From the NCBI GenBank assembly GCA_019634595.1, contig JAHCBC010000001.1, positions 310,001 to 374,000 of the forward strand: a DNA stretch of 64,000 nucleotides, given 5' to 3'. The position numbers and the translations under genes were made by a program. The notes beneath the pieces were generated by a model, which searched no databases, was not told where the DNA came from, and worked only from the letters and a program-made list of their open reading frames with translations. Of this stretch, positions 15,234 to 23,770 are shown in pieces (within the stretch, counting starts at the first letter, position 1; each line of letters opens with the position of its first letter). Source of the stretch: Akkermansiaceae bacterium. Lineage in GTDB: Bacteria; Verrucomicrobiota; Verrucomicrobiia; Verrucomicrobiales; Akkermansiaceae.

Positions 15234-16021
15234 TGGCCGGCGGGTTTCAGTTGGATGGATTCGCTGGTGTCCAGGCTGGCGGGCACGTTCAGGAGGGGCG
15301 TTCCTCCTTGGTTGGCAGGCAGGCTGGGGCTGTCAGCCCGCAGTTCGGAGGTGGGGATGGAGCGGGCGACCAGGCGGTTCCAGTCATCCAGCAGTTCGCC
15401 CGCTTCTTCACGGAGCATCGTGGTCTGTTCCTGGTGGACGGCCAGGCGGGCCAGCAGGCCGCGGGCTTCCTCGACATCCGCCTGGGTCCAGCGGAGCTGG
15501 CGGCTGTTGTATAGCACCGGGACGTCCAGGATGATGCGGGAGAGGTCTCCCTGCGGGATCTGTGCGGTGAGCACGTGCTGGACGGAAAGGTTGGTCTGCT
15601 CCGTGGCGGCGGCGGCCGGGCGCGTGGCACGGGTGATCTTCGGAGCGGTGGATTCGCCCGGCAGGCGGTTGCCGGGGAGCAGGGAGGGAGGCTGCTGTGG
15701 TTGCCCCGCCAGCTTTGGTTCCTCCGCATTCGTCTTTGGCGCGGGGGCGGCGGGCACCGGTTCCGGTTGCGGCGCGGGTTCAGGCTGCGGCAGGGCTTCG
15801 GCACGCGGGCCGGTCTGGATGACCGGCTTTGTCAGGTAGAGGACACAGAACGCCGCGGAAAGGGTGGTGCTCATGAGCAGCAGCCATGGATACGCGCGGT
15901 GGATGGGATTTCCCGCCCGCCGGTAGTTCGACGGGGAGCCGGAGGAGGTCTGGAGGACGGGCAGGTCATCCAGTACGCGGCGGTTCCGGTTGGCGGATGG
16001 GTCGGTGGGAAGCGGTTTCAT
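15230..16021 (-). CDS. Bitopic protein of the pilus cluster with proline-rich linker
   Basis: A 263-residue protein. The cytoplasmic N-terminus has about 45 residues and is followed by a single membrane segment (YPWLLLMSTTLSAAFCVLYL). Next comes an alternating Pro-Glu/Pro-Gln linker (residues 75-110, EPAPQPEPVPAAPAPK) and a periplasmic domain with NLSVQHVLTAQIPQGDLSR and a helical end (DVEEARGLLARLAVHQEQTT). The type II membrane topology with a long linker resembles TonB-, GspC- or PilP-type connectors in outline. There is no sequence-level family match that I can name. ATGA overlaps link it to both neighbours. Confidence 0.75.
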   Translation of the reverse strand: MKPLPTDPSANRNRRVLDDLPVLQTSSGSPSNYRRAGNPIHRAYPWLLLMSTTLSAAFCVLYLTKPVIQTGPRAEALPQPEPAPQPEPVPAAPAPKTNAEEPKLAGQPQQPPSLLPGNRLPGESTAPKITRATRPAAAATEQTNLSVQHVLTAQIPQGDLSRIILDVPVLYNSRQLRWTQADVEEARGLLARLAVHQEQTTMLREEAGELLDDWNRLVARSIPTSELRADSPSLPANQGGTPLLNVPASLDTSESIQLKPAGQ

Positions 16022-16479
16022 GGCTTGGCCGGAACGGTTGGCTGGCTGGCGGCGGGTTTGCGGACGGCGGCCACGGCGTGGCTGACGATGGTCTGGTCGG
16101 AAACTCCGGGGAAGGTCGTGATCGTGAGCGCCTCCGCTGACAGGCGCAGGTGGCGCATCACCCCGTCCGTCCGGCTCATCGCCTGCAGGCCGGGGACGAT
16201 CTCCAGCGCGCCGGATTCCTCACGCTGGCGGCCGATGCCGTCCGAGCGGTAGATCTCATAGGTGGAGTAGGATTCCGGTTCATCCTCCGCGGAGATGCGG
16301 ATCTGCACCCCGTCGGTATAAACATGGAGCGCCATCGGCTTCATGGGGATGTCTGTCACGCGACCGCCAGTGATCTTGAAATGGGACTGCAGGAGGAAAT
16401 CCCCCACATGGCGGAACTCCAGCGCCGCGGCGAAGGGGGCCGCGGCCAGCAGGATGAGCGGCATGAGGTGGCGCGTCAT
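16018..16479 (-). CDS. Small secreted protein of the pilus cluster
   Basis: A 153-residue protein with the signal peptide MTRHLMPLILLAAAPFAAA. The mature part begins LEFRHVGDFLLQSHFKITGG and has beta-rich segments (MALHVYTDGVQIRISAED, LRLSAEALTITTFPGVSD). No cysteines are available for a lipid anchor. The family is unknown. It overlaps the pseudopilin stop upstream and the next gene downstream by 4 bases each. A periplasmic partner of the pseudopilin is possible, by position only. Confidence 0.75.
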   Translation of the reverse strand: MTRHLMPLILLAAAPFAAALEFRHVGDFLLQSHFKITGGRVTDIPMKPMALHVYTDGVQIRISAEDEPESYSTYEIYRSDGIGRQREESGALEIVPGLQAMSRTDGVMRHLRLSAEALTITTFPGVSDQTIVSHAVAAVRKPAASQPTVPAKP

Positions 16480-16943
16480 GGTCCCACATCCCAGAGATTG
16501 TCAGTGGAACTGCCGGATGGATCGTACACCGTGCTGCCCTGGAGCAGCACGGGGGGCATGCTGCTGATCCTGATGGTCAGGGCGGAGCCTTTCAGCGGCT
16601 TCACCACCGGCAAGGCGGTGGCCTTGTCGGGCAGGTAGGGGATGATCTGGGCGGCGGTGATGTTCGCCACCTCCACCGTCGGGTTGTCCGCCAGGAACAT
16701 CCGCTGTGCGGAATGGACCGAGCGCAACGCCTCCGCCGCATCACGGCCCGCACGCCATGTCTTGATGGACCCGCCCACATACAGCCCCGTACCGATCAGG
16801 GCCATCAGCACGCATAGCACGATGGTGATCTCGATCAACGTGAGTCCCCGCGGAAGCGGCGTGCGGCGATGTCTGGAAACGGACACGGACGGATTCTTAA
16901 CATATCCGTAGTGTCTGGTGAAACAGCTTTTTTTGCCGGTCAT
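16476..16943 (-). CDS. Type IV pseudopilin / minor pilin
   Basis: A 155-residue protein with a class III signal: a basic leader ending RHRRTPLPRG, then the cleavage and methylation site G|LTLIE, then a hydrophobic helix (ITIVLCVLMALIGTGLYVGG). Glu5 of the mature form is present. The leader is unusually long (about 30 residues) if translation starts at the ATG at 16943, which overlaps the upstream stop by 4 bases. The body (AEALRSVHSAQRMFLADNP) resembles GspG/H-type pseudopilins. It should be cut by a prepilin peptidase, which is not encoded in this window. Confidence 0.87.
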   Translation of the reverse strand: MTGKKSCFTRHYGYVKNPSVSVSRHRRTPLPRGLTLIEITIVLCVLMALIGTGLYVGGSIKTWRAGRDAAEALRSVHSAQRMFLADNPTVEVANITAAQIIPYLPDKATALPVVKPLKGSALTIRISSMPPVLLQGSTVYDPSGSSTDNLWDVGP

Positions 16944-17353
16944 TCTTTCAGGATTTTGATGGCGTCCTTCAGGTTTTCGACGAAATCGGGGTGCGTCAGC
17001 AGGTAGCGGAAGAACATGGTGGCGTAGAACAGTCCGATGCAGGTCAGGAGGATCCATACCACGCGCCAGGTGACGGATTTCCCCTTCGGAGCGATGAAAG
17101 GGGTGTACCAGCGCTGCCGGTCCACCACCTGGGTGGAGAACATCTGCCCGTTTTCCCGGAGCGTGGTGATGAGCCGGTTCACGGCGCTCTCCCTGCGGGC
17201 CACGTAGTGGTGCTGGAAGCGGCGGCCCGGTGTGTCCGCCATGGGTACCTCCCGGATCCCCCGCGGGACGTTTTCGGGAGGACTCAGCGTATAGATGTGC
17301 GTCTCCTGGACGAAGGATTCCAGCAGCCAGCGGTCGAAGCGGGTGAGTTGCAT
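16940..17353 (-). CDS. Bitopic protein between PilC and the pseudopilin
   Basis: A 137-residue protein. The cytoplasmic N-terminus has about 95 basic residues (MQLTRFDRWLLESFVQETHI, RRFQHHYVARRESAVNRL). It is followed by one membrane segment (VVWILLTCIGLFYATMFFRY) and a short tail (HPDFVENLKDAIKILKE). The N-in, large cytoplasmic domain and single span are reminiscent of assembly-platform partners such as GspL- or PilM/N-type proteins, but much shorter and without recognisable similarity. It starts 16 bases after pilC and overlaps the pseudopilin. Confidence 0.7.
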   Translation of the reverse strand: MQLTRFDRWLLESFVQETHIYTLSPPENVPRGIREVPMADTPGRRFQHHYVARRESAVNRLITTLRENGQMFSTQVVDRQRWYTPFIAPKGKSVTWRVVWILLTCIGLFYATMFFRYLLTHPDFVENLKDAIKILKE

Positions 17354-17369
17354 GGTGACGGGGGGAGGA

Positions 17370-18521
17370 TCACAGGGCGCTGTTCATCATCTTCGGACCC
17401 ATCAGGAAGATCGGAAGGAACGTGCCCACGAACACCGCGGCGATGAGGCCGACGGCGATGAGCAGGACGAGGAAGTTCACCGTAGCGGCGAAGGCCACCA
17501 TGTTGTTCTGAGCGTCCTCCTCGTACATCTCGCACAGCATTTCGAGCTGGTTGTCGATCGACGCGGATTTCTCACCGATGGCGAGCATGTGCGTGACCTG
17601 TGGATCGACGGAGGTGTACTTGGCGAAGGCGGTGGAAAGGGGGACGCCGGAGTGCTCGTACTTGTCCGCCGCATTCCTCAGTTCGTTGTAGAACGGGGTG
17701 TTCTTCACACTGTTGGCGGAGACGCGGATGGATTTGGCGAGGTTGATGCCGTTCGAGTGGAGCAGACGCATCGTCGAAAGGAACGTCATCTGGCGCAGGC
17801 CCAGGACCAGGTTCCGCATCAGCCGCCAGCGGGACATGCCCAGCCCGAGGATGAAGTTCCTCACCTTTGCGGAAACCCCCACCGTCACGCCGAAGCCGAT
17901 CAGGCCACCGATGATCAGGAACCATGTCTTCTGGATGAAATGGCTCACGGTGAAGGAAATGGCGGTGAGGCCGTCCGCCTTCTGGCCGACGCCGGAGAGC
18001 ATTTCCTCCACCTGCGGGACGATCTTGATCTGGGAGATCATGAACGCGCCGATGAGGACCGAGATGATGATGCCGGGGACCAGGGTCGCCTTCCGGACCT
18101 GCTTCTTGAAATGCGCCTCACTGGTCAGGCGGACCGCCAGCGCGCGGAACGCCTCGTGGAGCTGGCCCGCGTCAGAACCCGCCTGGACCAGGCCGATGAT
18201 GGTGTCGGAGAAACGTCCCGTGCGGCGGAAAGCCTCATGGATGCTCACGCCGGCGGTGATGTCCACGCAGATCTTGTTCAGCGCGTCCACCATCCCCTTG
18301 TCCGGCAGGCCGTGGGCGTAGTATTTCAGAGCGTCCGCGGTGTTGATCTGCGCCCGCAGCATGGAGCTGAGTCCGCGGAACAGGCCGATCAGTTCCTTCC
18401 GCGTGAACAGCTTCGGCGGAGGGTTCGTGAAAGAGGCGAAAAGAGACTTCGGAGCTGGCTTGCCCCGGGCCGCGGCGGGGCGTCCCATCGCGGTGGCTTT
18501 TGTGGAGGGAAGACTACTCAT
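17370..18521 (-). CDS. pilC: Type IV pilus / type II secretion inner-membrane platform protein (PilC/GspF family)
   Basis: A 383-residue protein with the GspF double-domain layout. The first repeat is about residues 42-165 (FTRKELIGLFRGLSSMLRAQ, then AGVSIHEAFRRTGRFSD, then QAGSDAGQLHEAF), followed by a membrane segment (TLVPGIIISVLIGAFMISQI). A second span is FLIIGGLIGFGVTVGV. The second repeat (MTFLSTMRLLHSNGINLAKS, AIGEKSASIDNQLEML) is followed by the last span (TVNFLVLLIAVGLIAAVFVG). Family members form the platform on which the assembly ATPase acts. It overlaps pilB by 8 bases. Confidence 0.95.
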   Translation of the reverse strand: MSSLPSTKATAMGRPAAARGKPAPKSLFASFTNPPPKLFTRKELIGLFRGLSSMLRAQINTADALKYYAHGLPDKGMVDALNKICVDITAGVSIHEAFRRTGRFSDTIIGLVQAGSDAGQLHEAFRALAVRLTSEAHFKKQVRKATLVPGIIISVLIGAFMISQIKIVPQVEEMLSGVGQKADGLTAISFTVSHFIQKTWFLIIGGLIGFGVTVGVSAKVRNFILGLGMSRWRLMRNLVLGLRQMTFLSTMRLLHSNGINLAKSIRVSANSVKNTPFYNELRNAADKYEHSGVPLSTAFAKYTSVDPQVTHMLAIGEKSASIDNQLEMLCEMYEEDAQNNMVAFAATVNFLVLLIAVGLIAAVFVGTFLPIFLMGPKMMNSAL

Positions 18522-20211
18522 CGGTGTATGTCATGTCGATGACCTGGCTGACGGCGTGGAGGTCTGTCTTCCCTTCGCGGAGCAGGCGCAGCCCGCTGCG
18601 CCGCAGGTTGGGCAGTTTGCCTTCCTCCGCCACTTTCACTTCCAGTTCGTAGGGGGTCATTTCACCTTTTGACAGGAGGTCGGAAACCTTCGGCGTGATG
18701 GGGATGATCTCAAGGATCGCGGTCCGGCCGGCGTATCCGGAATAGCGGCACTCCGGACATCCGCCCGGCTTCCCGCGGAACAGCGGGATGGACGCCCAGG
18801 AGTCATCCAGGCTGAAGGTCTTCCGCTCCAGCTCGGAGATGCCGTTGATCGGCTCCTTGCAGTAGAGGCAGAGCATCTTCACCAGACGCTGCGCGCAGGC
18901 GGCCTTCAGTGTCTGCGCGATCTTCCACCGCTCGATGCCGAGCTGCTCGAACCGCTCGATGATCTGGGACGCGCGCGGGGTGTGGATGGTGGTCAACACC
19001 TTGTGGCCCGTCACCGCCGCCTCGATGGCCAGCTCCGCGGACTCCAGGTCCCGCACCTCACCCATAAGGATGATGTCCGGGTCCGACCGCATGAAGGAGG
19101 CGATCATCGGCTTGAACTCGCGCGGGCTTTTCAGGTCGCAGTGGGTGATGCCCGGCACCTCGTCCTCCACCGGGTTCTCCAGCGTGAGGATGTTCACCTC
19201 CGGCCGGTTGAGTTCCCGCAGGATGGCGTTGAGCGTGGTCGATTTCCCCGAACCCGTCGGTCCGGACATGACGATGATGCCGGCGGGGATCTTCATCACC
19301 CGGTGCAGCGCGAACATCGTTTCGTCGTCGAAGGCCAGCGTGCCCTTGCCGAGCGTCACGTTGATGTTGCTCTTGTCCAGCAGACGCATGGTCACGTGGT
19401 AGCCGCGGTAGGTGCGGTGGCGCTCGTAGCGGATGTCGATGGGGCGTTGGAAATAGGAGATCGTGAAACGTCCCGAGATGCCCGGAGCCGTGTTGCGGAT
19501 CTCCGTGGGCAGCTTCATCAGGTTGAGGAGGAAGGCATCCAGCCGGTCCTTCAGCTTCATCGGGATCTCCACCCGCTGGCCCAGGTCGCCATCGACCCGG
19601 AACGAGTAGTAGAAAATTTCCTTCTCCACCTTGAAATGGACGTCGGAAGCACGCGTCCGCACCGCATCCGCCATGATGGTGGCGATGAGCTGCGCCATCG
19701 GCTCCGTGTAATCCGTCGTGACGTTGAAGTCATGGAGGCCATCGTCCATGTCCTCGACATCGATGGCTTCCAGTTCGGACCGGCTGGGGCCGCTGTTGGT
19801 CGCGACGGACTCGATCGCACGGCTGATCTCCGAGGCCAGTGTGACCACCTTGACGATCTGGTGGTCGGGGAAGCGCGGGGCCAGGTATTCCTCCGCCAGC
19901 GGGTTCCAGGGGTTGGCGATGGCGACGATGATCTTGTCCGTGCCGGAACGGCAGATGGGGGCGAAGAAGCCGCGCGTCATCACCGTGGCGTCACACTGCG
20001 CATGCAGGTCGCTTTCGCAGAAGTCCGCCACCTTCGGCATGAACGGCAGGCCGTTGATCCTGGCCAGGGAGGCCATGAAGCTGTAACGGGTGACCCGGTT
20101 CGGCACCTGGTCGTGGGCGAGGTCGAGGTAGGATGGATCATGCGCGGCCAGCTCGGACATGATGCGCCGGCTGATCAGGTCGTTGAACGAGATGCCATCG
20201 AAGTCGATCAT
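18514..20211 (-). CDS. pilB: Type IV pilus assembly ATPase (PilB/GspE family)
   Basis: A 565-residue hexameric secretion ATPase. The N-terminal region (residues 1-150) is GspE-N-like. The core has SDVHFKVEKEIFYYSFRVDG, Walker A GPTGSGKSTT, the Asp box ILTLENPVEDEVPG, Walker B DPDIILMGEVRDLESAELA, and a His-box segment VTGHKVLTTIHTPRA. A zinc-binding tetracysteine near the C-terminus (CLYC, then CPEC about 55 residues later, then RYSGYAGRTAILEI) is diagnostic of PilB/GspE rather than PilT. It powers pilin extension or pseudopilin polymerisation. It is coupled to the 194-aa gene upstream and to pilC downstream. Confidence 0.96.
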   Translation of the reverse strand: MIDFDGISFNDLISRRIMSELAAHDPSYLDLAHDQVPNRVTRYSFMASLARINGLPFMPKVADFCESDLHAQCDATVMTRGFFAPICRSGTDKIIVAIANPWNPLAEEYLAPRFPDHQIVKVVTLASEISRAIESVATNSGPSRSELEAIDVEDMDDGLHDFNVTTDYTEPMAQLIATIMADAVRTRASDVHFKVEKEIFYYSFRVDGDLGQRVEIPMKLKDRLDAFLLNLMKLPTEIRNTAPGISGRFTISYFQRPIDIRYERHRTYRGYHVTMRLLDKSNINVTLGKGTLAFDDETMFALHRVMKIPAGIIVMSGPTGSGKSTTLNAILRELNRPEVNILTLENPVEDEVPGITHCDLKSPREFKPMIASFMRSDPDIILMGEVRDLESAELAIEAAVTGHKVLTTIHTPRASQIIERFEQLGIERWKIAQTLKAACAQRLVKMLCLYCKEPINGISELERKTFSLDDSWASIPLFRGKPGGCPECRYSGYAGRTAILEIIPITPKVSDLLSKGEMTPYELEVKVAEEGKLPNLRRSGLRLLREGKTDLHAVSQVIDMTYTDE

Positions 20212-20792
20212 CGTTGGAAATGCTTGCGGATGATCTGTGTCCAGCTCTGGTGGTCCAGCAGCACGGAGGTGATGATGGGCCGCACGTTGACCCGCCGGGC
20301 GACCGCCGCGGCGATTTCCTCACCGAAAATGATCGCGGCGATGGGGTTGATGGAGGCGGTGCCGATGGCGTCCGCATCCTCCGCATAGATGACGGCCGCC
20401 ATGAGCGCGGCGCCCAAGCGCTGCAGGTCCGGGTGGTTCTCGTAAAAGGTGGATGGGGCGATGAATTTGCCCGCGAAAGGAACCACGTGGAGATTCGGGC
20501 TGAGGGTGGCTGAGATCCGCTCCCCATAGCTGGAGACGGCTGCCACCACCTGGCCCTCATCCTTGTGGAAATGCCGCGCCAGCGTCTCCAGGAGATCCGC
20601 TGGCTGCCCGTGGGAGTTCGACTGGCGGACGAGATGCATCGCGTGGATGAGGTCATCCTTTCCGGCGGTTCCGGTCTGGAACAGCGCGGTGGCCGTGCGC
20701 TGGAGGCACTCTTCCACGGCGGCGGCCAGACTCTCCCGCTGCGGTGGCAGGATGATCTGGCGGACCGTCTGTGTCTTCGGGGCGGAACTCAT
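20208..20792 (-). CDS. Conserved cytoplasmic protein between pilQ and pilB
   Basis: A 194-residue protein without a signal or membrane segment. The first half is helical (RESLAAAVEECLQRTATALF). The second half has a more globular pattern (ISATLSPNLHVVPFAGKFIA, AAVIYAEDADAIGTASINPI, AAAVARRVNVRPIITSVLLD). No family is recognised. The start overlaps the pilQ stop by 4 bases and the stop overlaps pilB by 4 bases, so it is made with the two. It could be a regulator or adaptor of the assembly ATPase. Confidence 0.75.
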   Translation of the reverse strand: MSSAPKTQTVRQIILPPQRESLAAAVEECLQRTATALFQTGTAGKDDLIHAMHLVRQSNSHGQPADLLETLARHFHKDEGQVVAAVSSYGERISATLSPNLHVVPFAGKFIAPSTFYENHPDLQRLGAALMAAVIYAEDADAIGTASINPIAAIIFGEEIAAAVARRVNVRPIITSVLLDHQSWTQIIRKHFQR

Positions 20793-22591
20793 GGCCGGCC
20801 GGGAGGGGTGGTCCTCCGGGTTTTGGGCTTCGGCGGCGCCAGTTCTTCAGCGCGCGGGTAGTAAGGTGCTTCCGCAGGCTGCAGGCTCCTCACCGCACGG
20901 CGGAGGTTCGGTTCGTGCGCCGGGCCCGGGTTGTAGGGATCGGCCCAGTCGTGGTCGCGTTCAAGGAGGGTGTTGCCGCGGATGGTGCGGCTTACGCTGT
21001 TGTTCTGCGCCAGGTTGGAAGGATCATATGCCTTCGGGGTGATCACGAAGACGAGGCTCGATTGCTCCTTCGAGGTGTCCTTGCTCTTGAAGAAGAAATT
21101 GATCACCGGAATATCCCCGAGGATCGGCACCTTGTTGCGGCCCTTGTTCTGGATCTCTCCGTAAAAACCGCCGACCACCAGCGAGTGGCCGTCCGGAACA
21201 CGGGCGATCGATTCAATCATGGCTTCGGTCACTTTTGGATAGTCGTTGCCGGTGACCGTGCTGCGGACATATTCGGAGATTTGTGCGGAGCGCGGACGCA
21301 TGCGCATGCGGATGGTGCCGTCATTCAGGACCGTCGGCGTGACCACCAGCGAAATCCCGATCTCACGGTGCTTCTCGGGATCATCCGAAATGGATGGGTC
21401 CTCCTCACCGATCTTGTAGCGCACTTCCTCGGTGACGGTCGGATTGCCGCCGGTCGTGGCCTGGGTGGTGGTGGTGGTGAGGATCGGGATCCGGTCGATG
21501 ATGAAGATCGAGGCCATTTCATTGTCCTCGGTGATGAGCGTCGGGTTGGAAACCTGGCGGGCGAGATTGCCATCGGCCAGAGCACGCAGGACCCCGCTGA
21601 GCTGGATCGGGGAAAGCACGAGATTTCCCGAGGATGAGGTCACCGGATCAAGGCCGAAGATGCTGTTGAGATCCCGGGTGACCGCCAGCGGAGTGCCGTT
21701 CGGCCCCAGACTGGAGGACCAATCAATGCCGGTTTTTTCACCGACACGTGAGTTCACACGGAAAATTTTGGTTTCCACCACGACCTGGCCCTTTGCCTGG
21801 TCGATGGTGCGGAGAAACTGCCGCGCCTGCTCGATGCGGTGCGCGGAGTCGATGATGATGACGGTGTTGGTCTTCGGCTCGAAGTTGACGATGCCCGTGC
21901 CGGGGCTGAGGACCGGCCGGATCAGTTCCTTGATCTGGTCGATGTCGGAAGGACGCAGGTATTTGAGCTGGTAGTGGTACTCGGCCGCGGGGAGCTGGCT
22001 GAGCTGCGCCTGGGTCAGCGCGTAGATGGTGTTCCCCTTCACATGGAGGGAGAGGCCGTACATGAACGCCAGCTCCTCCATCTGCTGCTGGGGATCCCCG
22101 TCATTGAGGTGGCCCGTCACGAGGTACTCCTGGCCGGTGATCTTGACGTTGTGGAAATACTGCTTGCCCGCGGACTTCGCCAGGAACTGGAAGATCTCAT
22201 TGAGCGGCGCGTCCTTGATGATGTAGCCGTCGGAGGTCTGCTGGGCTTCGAGCTTCTGTTGTTCCAGCGGGCCGAACGCCGTGCCGGGTGCGGGAGGCGG
22301 TGCGCCGGGTGCGCCCTGCATCTCCGGCGGGGATGGAGGAGGGACCGGCACCGGCTCGATGGCGGGCAACGGTTCGGTTTCCGGAGCCACGATTCTCGGA
22401 GGAGCGCCATCGATGGTCGGTACGGAGCTGTCACCCACCAGCGGGGTATCCCGCGGGGCGGGGGGAGTGGCCAGCGGGCCGGGATCCGCGGCGGGAGGGG
22501 CGGAGGTCAGAGGCGGGGGCGCATCTTGTGCGGAAGAAAGTCCGGCCGTGAAGAGGGCGATGGGCAACAGCAGCAGGGCGGGTGGTTTCAT
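20789..22591 (-). CDS. pilQ: PilQ/GspD-type outer-membrane secretin (Amuc_1098-like)
   Basis: A 600-residue protein. The signal peptide (KPPALLLLPIALFTAGLSSA) is followed by a Pro-rich linker to about residue 105. N-domains come next (DAPLNEIFQFLAKSAGKQYF, NolW-like YHYQLKYLRPSDIDQIKELI). The secretin domain follows (VVVETKIFRVNSRVGEKTGI, VSNPTLITEDNEMASIFIID, HSLVVGGFYGEIQNKGRNKV). The signature PILGDIPVINFFFKSKD is near the C-terminus, and the SLVFVITPKAYDP strand closes it. It forms the outer-membrane gate for the pilus. The position, downstream of PilM/N-, PilO- and PilP-like genes, matches Amuc_1098. Confidence 0.94.
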   Translation of the reverse strand: MKPPALLLLPIALFTAGLSSAQDAPPPLTSAPPAADPGPLATPPAPRDTPLVGDSSVPTIDGAPPRIVAPETEPLPAIEPVPVPPPSPPEMQGAPGAPPPAPGTAFGPLEQQKLEAQQTSDGYIIKDAPLNEIFQFLAKSAGKQYFHNVKITGQEYLVTGHLNDGDPQQQMEELAFMYGLSLHVKGNTIYALTQAQLSQLPAAEYHYQLKYLRPSDIDQIKELIRPVLSPGTGIVNFEPKTNTVIIIDSAHRIEQARQFLRTIDQAKGQVVVETKIFRVNSRVGEKTGIDWSSSLGPNGTPLAVTRDLNSIFGLDPVTSSSGNLVLSPIQLSGVLRALADGNLARQVSNPTLITEDNEMASIFIIDRIPILTTTTTQATTGGNPTVTEEVRYKIGEEDPSISDDPEKHREIGISLVVTPTVLNDGTIRMRMRPRSAQISEYVRSTVTGNDYPKVTEAMIESIARVPDGHSLVVGGFYGEIQNKGRNKVPILGDIPVINFFFKSKDTSKEQSSLVFVITPKAYDPSNLAQNNSVSRTIRGNTLLERDHDWADPYNPGPAHEPNLRRAVRSLQPAEAPYYPRAEELAPPKPKTRRTTPPGRP

Positions 22592-22609
22592 GGCGGAGGA
22601 GAAGGAGGG

Positions 22610-23230
22610 TCAGCGGGAGGGAGGGACCGGTGCGGAGCCGGATGAGTTGAGGTCGAGAGGCGCCTGCTGGTTGCTGGGGACCATGCCGGGAGCGGTGATG
22701 CCGCCGCTCCCGGGCGTCATCCCGGGAGGCAGCAGGTTGAGCGCCTGCGCGGCGGTTTCCCCCGTCTGGCTGTTCTTGAACAGCACCTGCCGGGCGCTCA
22801 CTTCGACCACCTCGATCCAGATGTTCTGGCCTTCGAAGTTCACCGGGAAGCGGTCACCGGCGGCGAAACTCCGCGAGCCGACGAGGAATTTCTTATCCCC
22901 GGTCATCACCGTGGTGATATGGATCCGGCGGACGATGTCGGAAAAGGGCGTGGCCTGCTGGACATTCCCCGGAGCGGTCGGGGAGGGAGGAGGAGCCGGC
23001 GGTTGGTAGTCCGGATCCTGTGGCAGGCCGAAGGGGTCGAACTCCCGATTGGCGATGGCGAGGGTCGCCACCATGGCGCTGACGAACTCCTCCACGCCTT
23101 CCCCCACCTGCCGCAACGGCTTTGCCGGAAACGGATCACCTCCGGCCGGTGCCGGCGCAGTGGTTGGAGCCGCCGACACCGGCAGCCAGCCGCATACAAG
23201 TATGGGAAGGATGTTCTTCAGTTTTCCCAT
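22610..23230 (-). CDS. PilP-like secreted protein (Amuc_1099 position)
   Basis: A 206-residue protein with signal peptide MGKLKNILPILVCGWLPVSA. A helical region (EGVEEFVSAMVATLAIANRE), a Pro-rich linker and a compact beta domain follow (VRRIHITTVMTGDKKFLVGS, RSFAAGDRFPVNFEGQNIWI, EVVEVSARQVLFKNSQTG). The beta domain's size and its place between PilO-like and PilQ genes fit PilP, which docks onto the secretin. The frame runs upstream to 23539, but that part shadows the PilO-like gene. The ATG at 23230 overlaps the upstream stop by 13 bases. Orthology to Amuc_1099 is inferred from gene order. Confidence 0.78.
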   Translation of the reverse strand: MGKLKNILPILVCGWLPVSAAPTTAPAPAGGDPFPAKPLRQVGEGVEEFVSAMVATLAIANREFDPFGLPQDPDYQPPAPPPSPTAPGNVQQATPFSDIVRRIHITTVMTGDKKFLVGSRSFAAGDRFPVNFEGQNIWIEVVEVSARQVLFKNSQTGETAAQALNLLPPGMTPGSGGITAPGMVPSNQQAPLDLNSSGSAPVPPSR

Positions 23231-23745
23231 GCGGTGTAGGTGACTTGGAAATTGAGGAGGATGGATTGGTCGCTGGGAGTCGCCTTCAGTTCCTGGAGAG
23301 TGAGTTGCGGCATGCGGGTCTCCAACTCCAGCATGGCCTTCTGGGCGGAGCGGAACGTGCCGCGGAAGCCCATGCGGAACTGTGAGGACTTCTGCTGGCT
23401 GACGGCGGCGAAGCCGGATCTGGAGTTGATGGGATCGAAGCCGGTTTCCTGGAATTCCCTCGATGGCAGCTTGTCGCTGATTGCTTTCAGGTGGGTCCGG
23501 ACCGTGCTGGTTGTTTCCATCGCCAGTTCCTTCTTCCACCGCGCGAGGTGTTCCCGCCGGGTCCGGATCCGGGTTTCCGTCTCCATCGCGGCGGTGCGTC
23601 CTTGGGAGTCAGTGCGGTATTGGGACATCTTCGTCGCAAAGCTGTCCTCCATCTCCGATTTGATGAAAAAGCAGCCGCCGATCAGGGCGATGAGGCCCAG
23701 GATCGGTAGGACGATGCCGAATAAGATGATCGACTGCTTGTACAT
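23218..23745 (-). CDS. PilO-like protein (short Amuc_1100-type)
   Basis: A 175-residue protein. An N-terminal membrane helix (SIILFGIVLPILGLIALIGG) leads to a coiled coil (residues 32-85, basic and Glu-rich), a linker, and a C-terminal alpha/beta domain (FRMGFRGTFRSAQKAMLELE, QLTLQELKATPSDQSILLNF, QVTYTAWEN). The end resembles the last part of Akkermansia Amuc_1100 (a strand, a helix packing motif and two strands). Amuc_1100 is known to be a 317-residue PilO/PilN-fold protein, so this version is only about half as long and lacks one of its domains. It presumably bridges the inner membrane and the PilP/PilQ complex. Confidence 0.8.
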   Translation of the reverse strand: MYKQSIILFGIVLPILGLIALIGGCFFIKSEMEDSFATKMSQYRTDSQGRTAAMETETRIRTRREHLARWKKELAMETTSTVRTHLKAISDKLPSREFQETGFDPINSRSGFAAVSQQKSSQFRMGFRGTFRSAQKAMLELETRMPQLTLQELKATPSDQSILLNFQVTYTAWEN

Positions 23746-23770
23746 CGTTCAGGGGAATTCAATGCGCTTC

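Noticed and set aside
16018..16479. Lipoprotein pilotin (PilF/GspS-type) for the secretin
   Set aside because: There is a signal peptide but no lipobox cysteine, and no TPR or pilotin pattern.
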